NCBI GenBank assembly: GCA_024683495.1
Contig: JAIKYF010000031.1
Span: 1 to 33,909, forward strand
DNA from: Bacilli bacterium
GTDB lineage: Bacteria > Bacillota_I > Bacilli_A > RFN20 > CAG-826
Direction of reading: 5' to 3'
Length of the DNA: 33,909 nt
Below, in pieces: positions 28,443 to 33,909 of the stretch. A program made the position numbers and the translations under genes. How positions within the stretch are numbered: the stretch's first letter is position 1; each line of letters starts with the position of its first letter. The notes beneath the pieces are model-generated. The model was not told where the DNA came from. It saw only the letters and a list, made by a program, of their open reading frames with translations, and did not search any database.

Positions 28443-29543
28443 ATGGAAGAAATCTCTAGTTCAATCAAAAAAGGGAAACCCGTCGCGGTAGAAGAACTCT
28501 CGGCGAGCTCGATGTTTCTTGATGAACGCCCCGTCTATGACGAAGGCTATGATCAAGAAAGCAAGACCGTCGTGCGTTTAGTTTCCCCGAAAGCATCAAA
28601 TAAACCATACCGCGTCCGCGGCATCGATGATGTTGCCGCGAGAAATAACTGGAAAGGCTGGCTCTATCTTGCCCCAGTTATCATTCTTGTCGCCGTCTTC
28701 TTGATTTATCCTCTCGTTAATACCATCTTCATTGCCTTCACCGCCAATTATCAATATGCGACCGGCACCTTCGATGGCTTAACCTTGAGAAACTTCGGTT
28801 ATATTCTCGGCTTGGTATCCAAGTCCGCGGATAATCCGGGGGCGATGGAAGTCTACTTCGTGCGTTACGCGATACCTAATACATTTATTATAGTTATCGT
28901 CACCGTTCCGATTTCGACCTTCTTGGCCTTAATCATCTCCGTTGCCTTAAACTCCATCAAATGGTTCCAAAAAACCTTGCAAACCCTCTTCTTCTTGCCA
29001 TACGTCACTAACGCGATTGCCGTAGGTATGGTCTTCTCCGTCATCTTCGACGATAAGGGTATTATCAACTACATCTTCGGACTCAACATGAACTGGATCC
29101 AGAACGCGACCCAGTATGTGGCGATGATCCCATTATGTATCTACATCGTTTGGTCTTCAATTCCATTCAAGATTCTTATTTTCCTCTCTGGCTTACAGGG
29201 CATCGATAAGCAATATTATCAAGCCGCGCAGATCGATTCTTGCAGCAAAGCCAAGGTCTTATGGAAGATCACCGTTCCTCTTCTTTCCCCGCAAATCCTC
29301 TATATCTTGATCACTTCCTTCATGGGAGCCTTCAAAGAATATACCGCGGTTGTCGGCTTGTTCAACGGTCCTGGTACCTCTGGTAAGGGTGACCCGAACA
29401 TGGAAACCATCGTTTACTACATCTACGAAAACCTCAACTCGAATACCTCCGCTGCCGCGGCAGCCGCCGTATTCCTCTTCGTCATCATCCTTGTCTTCAC
29501 AGCCCTTCAATTCTGGGCTTCGAAGAAGAGGGTCCATTATTAA
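28443..29543 (+). CDS. Carbohydrate-type ABC transporter permease (MalF/UgpA-like) with about 70-aa N-terminal extension
   Basis: GWLYLAPVIILVAVFLIYPLVNT and QYYQAAQIDSCSKAKVLWKITVPLLSP; polar N-terminus absent from the operon 1 paralogue. Confidence 0.92.
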   Translation: MEEISSSIKKGKPVAVEELSASSMFLDERPVYDEGYDQESKTVVRLVSPKASNKPYRVRGIDDVAARNNWKGWLYLAPVIILVAVFLIYPLVNTIFIAFTANYQYATGTFDGLTLRNFGYILGLVSKSADNPGAMEVYFVRYAIPNTFIIVIVTVPISTFLALIISVALNSIKWFQKTLQTLFFLPYVTNAIAVGMVFSVIFDDKGIINYIFGLNMNWIQNATQYVAMIPLCIYIVWSSIPFKILIFLSGLQGIDKQYYQAAQIDSCSKAKVLWKITVPLLSPQILYILITSFMGAFKEYTAVVGLFNGPGTSGKGDPNMETIVYYIYENLNSNTSAAAAAAVFLFVIILVFTALQFWASKKRVHY

Positions 29544-29564
29544 GGAAAGGAGGCTTAAGTATTT

Positions 29565-30554
29565 ATGAGTGAAATTGCAAAAACTGCGGTAGCCCCCAAG
29601 AAGTATATTGACTTCAAAGATGTCGTCGTCAACGACAACATCGTCATTTCCTTAGAGGAAGCAGGGCAGACCACCGATGCGATCAAGAAGGCCGAAAAAG
29701 TCTCTAAGATCATCACGACTACTCTTACCTACATCTTCATCCTCGCCTTGGTGGCCCTCGTCATCTTCCCGTTCTACTGGATGATTATCACCTCCTTGAA
29801 GCAGAATACCGAAATTCAGGCTTCAACCCAGACTTTCTTCCCCACCATCGTCATGTGGAGCAACTACGTCCACGTCTTCCAGGTCTTCGACTTCGGTAGA
29901 TATATGTGGAACACCATCGTCGTTGCTTTCTTCTCGACCTTGGGTACCTTGATCACCACGATCTTCGCGGCCTTCGCGTTCGCGAGATTGAAATTCAAAG
30001 GCCGCGAAGGCGTCTTCATGATCTTCTTGACCACGATGATGATTCCAGGCGAAATGATGGTTATCTCTAACTTCATCACCGTCGCCTCCTTCCGTTGGAT
30101 TGGTGAAGGCCAGACCCTCTTACAAGCGTATTTAGCGATGGTCGTCCCATTCCTCACTTCGGTCTTCTATATCTATTTATTAAGACAAAATTTCAAGCAA
30201 ATCCCTAACGAACTGTATTTAGCAGCGAAAGTTGACGGAAAATCCGACTGGTCCTTCCTTTGGAGAGTCATGGTTCCGTTAGCCGCCCCGACCCTCATCT
30301 CCATAACCATCTTGAAGTTCATGGGTACTTGGAACTCCTATGTCTGGCCAAACCTCGTCACCAACAGCCCGGATTACCGTTTGATCTCCAATGGTCTTCG
30401 TGGATCCGCCTTCGTCGACGTTGACTCAGGCCAAACCGAATACGGCTATCAGATGGCTGCGACCGTCTTAGTCACCGTCCCGTTGTTCCTCTTATTCATC
30501 TTCTTCCGTAAATACATTATGAGAGGCGTCGGCCGCGCCGGTATTAAAGGCTAA
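29565..30554 (+). CDS. Carbohydrate-type ABC transporter permease (MalG/UgpE-like)
   Basis: ELYLAAKVDGKSDWSFLWRVMVPLAAPTLISITILKFMGTWNSYVWPNLVT; RKYIMRGVGRAGIKG; RBS aaaggagg. Confidence 0.92.
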   Translation: MSEIAKTAVAPKKYIDFKDVVVNDNIVISLEEAGQTTDAIKKAEKVSKIITTTLTYIFILALVALVIFPFYWMIITSLKQNTEIQASTQTFFPTIVMWSNYVHVFQVFDFGRYMWNTIVVAFFSTLGTLITTIFAAFAFARLKFKGREGVFMIFLTTMMIPGEMMVISNFITVASFRWIGEGQTLLQAYLAMVVPFLTSVFYIYLLRQNFKQIPNELYLAAKVDGKSDWSFLWRVMVPLAAPTLISITILKFMGTWNSYVWPNLVTNSPDYRLISNGLRGSAFVDVDSGQTEYGYQMAATVLVTVPLFLLFIFFRKYIMRGVGRAGIKG

Positions 30555-30561
30555 AACATCG

Positions 30562-30596
30562 TTATCTAAGCAATAGCTTTGATATAAATTAGATAA
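30562..30596 (+). repeat. Inverted repeat upstream of binding-protein gene
   Basis: TTATCTAA (30562-30569) / TTAGATAA (30589-30596). Confidence 0.45.
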
Positions 30597-30620
30597 GACA
30601 ATTTTTTAAGGAGAAAAATC

Positions 30621-32135
30621 ATGTCAATCAAAAAATTACTCATCCTAGCACCAGCCGCCCTTATGGCGCTTGCGTCCTGCGGTGGTGGAACCACCCCAGC
30701 CGCCTCCAGCAGCCAAGCCTCTTCGGAGGAAGCTTCTTCAGAACCCGCCGTCTCGTCTGAGCAAAGTTCTGTCGCTTCGTCCTCTGAAGTGGGCGAAAAG
30801 ACCAAGATCAGCTTCTGGACCAATTCATCCTACACCGATGTCATTGACGGCATCATCGCCGGATTCCAAAAGGAATATCCAAACATCGAAGTCACCCATT
30901 CTAAAAAAGAAGGTAACTATGACACCGTCAAGAACCTTGTTGTCCAGGGCATCCCTGCCGATAACTATCCTGATATGTTCCTCGGATATCCCGATGCTGT
31001 TCAGGAAGTCATGCAGTACAACAAGGTCGTCAAACTCGACAAATACATTGATGATCCAGTCTATGGCTTAAGCGATGATGAATATTCCGATTATCTTGAA
31101 ACCTTCATTGAAGAAGGCCAAAACTATCCAATCGCCGGCACCTATTCTCTCCCATTAGCTAAATCCACCGAGGCTCTTTACTATAACAAGCAATTATTGA
31201 CCCTCGACCTCTCTAGCATTGACCCATCCATCAACGATGGCAACCCCATCAACGAAGAATACCTCAACAACTTAACCTGGGAAGTACTATTCGGAAAACT
31301 CTGCCCAGCCTTAGTTGCTTATAACGAGGCGATTACCGACGAGACCAAGAGAATCTACGATCCTTCTAGATATGACTTTGGCGCTGTCTTCGGCTATGAC
31401 TCCGATGATAACCTCTTCATCACTCTCGCCGAACAATATGGCTATCCTTATACCTCTGTCGACACCTCGACTGGTAAGGGCTCCATTGATTTCGTCAACG
31501 ATGGAATGAAGAGCGTTTTGAAGACCTTCAACAAAGCCAAGAATGATGGCTACTTCATCACCCAAGGCGTCGGAGGAAACTACACCAACTATGCCTTCAC
31601 CGCCAGAGCCGCCTTATTCACCGTCGGTTCCACCGGTGGCACCAAGTATCAGATCTCTACCGACTTCGAAACTGGCGTTGCCAAAATCCCACATGCTGAA
31701 GGACGTGATGCCAAAGTCATCAACCAAGGCCCATCCGTTTGTATCTTAAAGCACGGTGATGCCGATAGAGAACTTGCCACCTGGCTCTTCTACAAATATT
31801 TCACCAATGCTCAAAACTCCTTAGTCTGGGCCGTCAACACCGGCTATTCTCCAATTAGATACAGCAACTATACCTCCCCTGAATATATTGCTTATTCCAG
31901 CATTGAAGGTAAGCCCGCCGGATCTTCAGAGAAGCTCGGCGCCGAAGTCGCCCACTATGTTGGTGACGTTACCAAAGATTACTTCAGCAGCCCAGTCTTC
32001 AAAGGCTCCTCTGAAGCCCGTCTCCAAGTTAAGTCCTTAGTCACCGAGTTACTTAAACTCAGCACTGATGAATACGACAACAAAGTCGACGGACTCTTCG
32101 AAACCGCCAAAGCTAATACCTTGAAGGCGATGTAA
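30621..32135 (+). CDS. Extracellular substrate-binding lipoprotein (family 1 SBP)
   Basis: Lipobox ALASCGGG, Ser-rich linker, SFWTNSSYTDVIDGIIAGFQKEYPNIEVTHSKKEGNYDTV, TYSLPLAKSTEALYYN. Confidence 0.9.
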   Translation: MSIKKLLILAPAALMALASCGGGTTPAASSSQASSEEASSEPAVSSEQSSVASSSEVGEKTKISFWTNSSYTDVIDGIIAGFQKEYPNIEVTHSKKEGNYDTVKNLVVQGIPADNYPDMFLGYPDAVQEVMQYNKVVKLDKYIDDPVYGLSDDEYSDYLETFIEEGQNYPIAGTYSLPLAKSTEALYYNKQLLTLDLSSIDPSINDGNPINEEYLNNLTWEVLFGKLCPALVAYNEAITDETKRIYDPSRYDFGAVFGYDSDDNLFITLAEQYGYPYTSVDTSTGKGSIDFVNDGMKSVLKTFNKAKNDGYFITQGVGGNYTNYAFTARAALFTVGSTGGTKYQISTDFETGVAKIPHAEGRDAKVINQGPSVCILKHGDADRELATWLFYKYFTNAQNSLVWAVNTGYSPIRYSNYTSPEYIAYSSIEGKPAGSSEKLGAEVAHYVGDVTKDYFSSPVFKGSSEARLQVKSLVTELLKLSTDEYDNKVDGLFETAKANTLKAM

Positions 32136-32182
32136 TCCCCACCAAAAACAAATAATCACTTATCACGAAAGGAGATTTCCCT

Positions 32183-33679
32183 ATGAAATCGTTCAAACAC
32201 CTCATATTCGCTGTTCCGATGCTTATTGGCTTAGTTGCTTGCGGCGGCGGTGGAAGCACCCCCGCAGCCAGCAGCTCCTCTTCCGAAGCTTCCAGTTCGG
32301 CTGCTCCATCTAGCGATGTCAGCTTCTCGTTCTGGCACACTTTCGGTCAAGGCAACACCGAAGCGCTTCAAAACAACGCTCTTGAGTTCTCTAGAATCAT
32401 CAAGGAACGTGATGGCGTCAATTTGACCATCAACATCGAATATCAAGGCGGATATTCCGATATCCTCGACAAGGTCAATAAATCGTTCAACACCGGCTTA
32501 ACCCCGACGATGGCGGTTGCTTATCCTGACCATGTCGCCGATTATCTTCGCGTCGCCGATGGCAAATATGTCTACAATCTTGAAGACTATTTCAAAGATG
32601 CGGAAATCGGCTTTGGCAAACAAGAGGAATTGGGCGATAAATCGGGAACTGCTACGTATGGCTACGATGACTTCTATGAAGCTTTCATCGAAGAAGGCAC
32701 CCAATATGTTAAAGCGGGCACCTATTCGATGCCCTTCATGAAGTCATCGGAAGTCTTATTCTATAATGTCGAGGCTGTCAAGAATGCGATGAAGATCTAT
32801 AAGCCAGAAATCGAATCTGACGATGCCATCGAAGAATTCATTGCCAACATGACTTGGGATGAACTCTTTGAGATCTGCGATGTCGCTAGAGAGAATAAAG
32901 ATAAAGTCCTCAATACCATTGAGCGTCCATTCTTCTACGATTCCGATTCCAATCTCTTCATTTCCAAGATGTTCCAGAATGAGATTCCTTATTCCTCGAT
33001 TGGCAATGACGGCAAGGGAAAAATTGACTTTGAGACCGGCGAGGCCCGTGCTGAGGCCGAAGAAATGGTCTCCGAGATCAAAGCCCAATATGATAGAGGC
33101 AACCTCAACACCAAGGGTGTCGATGGCGGATATGGCTCTACGGCTTTCACCGATGGCAAGTGCATCTTCACCGTCGGATCAAGTGGTGGTGCTGGCTACA
33201 ATAACGTCACCGGTGGCTCTTTCCACGTCGGCGTTTGCAAAGTCCCAGCCTCTAACGATAATCCTTTATATGTCACCCAAGGCCCAACCCTTACCTTCCT
33301 TAGAAATCCTGGCAAATCCGATGCGGAAAATGACCTCAGAATGAAATATGCCTGGCAATTCGCAAAATTCATCACCAACCCCGCCATCAACGTCATGCAG
33401 TGCGTCTATGGTTCGGAAGGTTATTTCCCTGTCAGATATAGCGCCGTGACTTCCTCGGCCTATCAGGAATTCTTGAAAGAGAAGACCATCTATTCCGATG
33501 CCGCCAAGGTTTTAATCGACGATATCGATGGCAACTATCTCAACACTGCTATTTTCCCCGGCTCTGCCGAACTTCGTGATCAATGCGAAGGCATCATCAA
33601 GCTCGTCCTTACCGATAAGAAAGATGTCACGACTGCCTTCACTGATGCGATTGCTCAGACCAAACTCGTTTTGAACTAG
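32183..33679 (+). CDS. Extracellular substrate-binding lipoprotein (family 1 SBP)
   Basis: Lipobox GLVACGGG, Ser-rich linker, SFWHTFGQGNTEALQNN, TYSMPFMKSSEVLFYN; RBS aaaggag. Confidence 0.9.
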   Translation: MKSFKHLIFAVPMLIGLVACGGGGSTPAASSSSSEASSSAAPSSDVSFSFWHTFGQGNTEALQNNALEFSRIIKERDGVNLTINIEYQGGYSDILDKVNKSFNTGLTPTMAVAYPDHVADYLRVADGKYVYNLEDYFKDAEIGFGKQEELGDKSGTATYGYDDFYEAFIEEGTQYVKAGTYSMPFMKSSEVLFYNVEAVKNAMKIYKPEIESDDAIEEFIANMTWDELFEICDVARENKDKVLNTIERPFFYDSDSNLFISKMFQNEIPYSSIGNDGKGKIDFETGEARAEAEEMVSEIKAQYDRGNLNTKGVDGGYGSTAFTDGKCIFTVGSSGGAGYNNVTGGSFHVGVCKVPASNDNPLYVTQGPTLTFLRNPGKSDAENDLRMKYAWQFAKFITNPAINVMQCVYGSEGYFPVRYSAVTSSAYQEFLKEKTIYSDAAKVLIDDIDGNYLNTAIFPGSAELRDQCEGIIKLVLTDKKDVTTAFTDAIAQTKLVLN

Positions 33680-33689
33680 GAGGTACCCT

Positions 33690-33909
33690 ATGAAGCAAAG
33701 CACTAAGAAATTATTACTCGGAATCCTCGCCTTCGGTGGCTTGGGTTTAGCCGCCTGTGGCGGTGGAACCACCCCAGCCGCCTCATCCCAGGCTTCGAGC
33801 GAAAACAGCTCCGAAGCGACTTCCGTCAGCGAAGAATCCACCTTACCAGCTTGGGTTGACTATGCCTCAACCGATGCCGCACGCTTGACTCTTGATTATA
33901 AGGGCCGCA
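33690..33909 (+). CDS. Lipoprotein of unknown function, truncated by window end
   Basis: ATG 33690 after taggaggtaccct; MKQSTKKLLLGILAFGGLGLAACGGGTTPAASSQASSENSSEATSVSEESTLPAWVDYASTDAARLTLDYKGR...; frame open to the window end. Confidence 0.8.
   Translation, partial: MKQSTKKLLLGILAFGGLGLAACGGGTTPAASSQASSENSSEATSVSEESTLPAWVDYASTDAARLTLDYKGR

Noticed and set aside
30700-30790. Ser-codon-rich repeats in SBP N-termini as a phase-variable tract
   Set aside because: Low-complexity linker after the lipobox, common in lipoproteins; no perfect short tandem repeat long enough to suggest slippage.

Overview
The window looks like a core-plus-accessory stretch of a Firmicutes/Bacilli-type chromosome. 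The lineage may be an uncultured Mollicutes-related one; that is inference only. Reading left to right it carries: rpoB (5' truncated by the window) and rpoC; a small membrane protein gene; the str operon (rpsL, rpsG, fusA) and tuf; a hypothetical gene; an MscS-type channel; a minus-strand small HTH-like ORF; an RDD-type membrane protein; a carbohydrate-type ABC transporter operon (ATPase, two permeases, lipoprotein binding protein); a zinc-ribbon membrane protein; two more RDD-like membrane proteins; tRNA-Lys(CTT); a 681-aa secreted/membrane-anchored protein; a second paralogous ABC operon with two binding proteins; and the start of another lipoprotein gene cut by the window end. Reading frames are intact with the standard bacterial code. 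I saw no CRISPR array, transposase or rRNA. The most unusual signals are: (1) two transporter ATPases with large, different-sized insertions at the same point between the Q-loop and the ABC signature; (2) a nested inverted-repeat/A-tract element upstream of the str promoter; (3) three TGTGA repeats at exact 11-bp spacing next to the -35 of the 681-aa protein gene; (4) an H526N-equivalent residue in the rifampicin region of RpoB; (5) a 55-bp dyad between fusA and tuf overlapping a predicted tuf promoter. All homology statements are from reading the sequences by eye; no searches were run.
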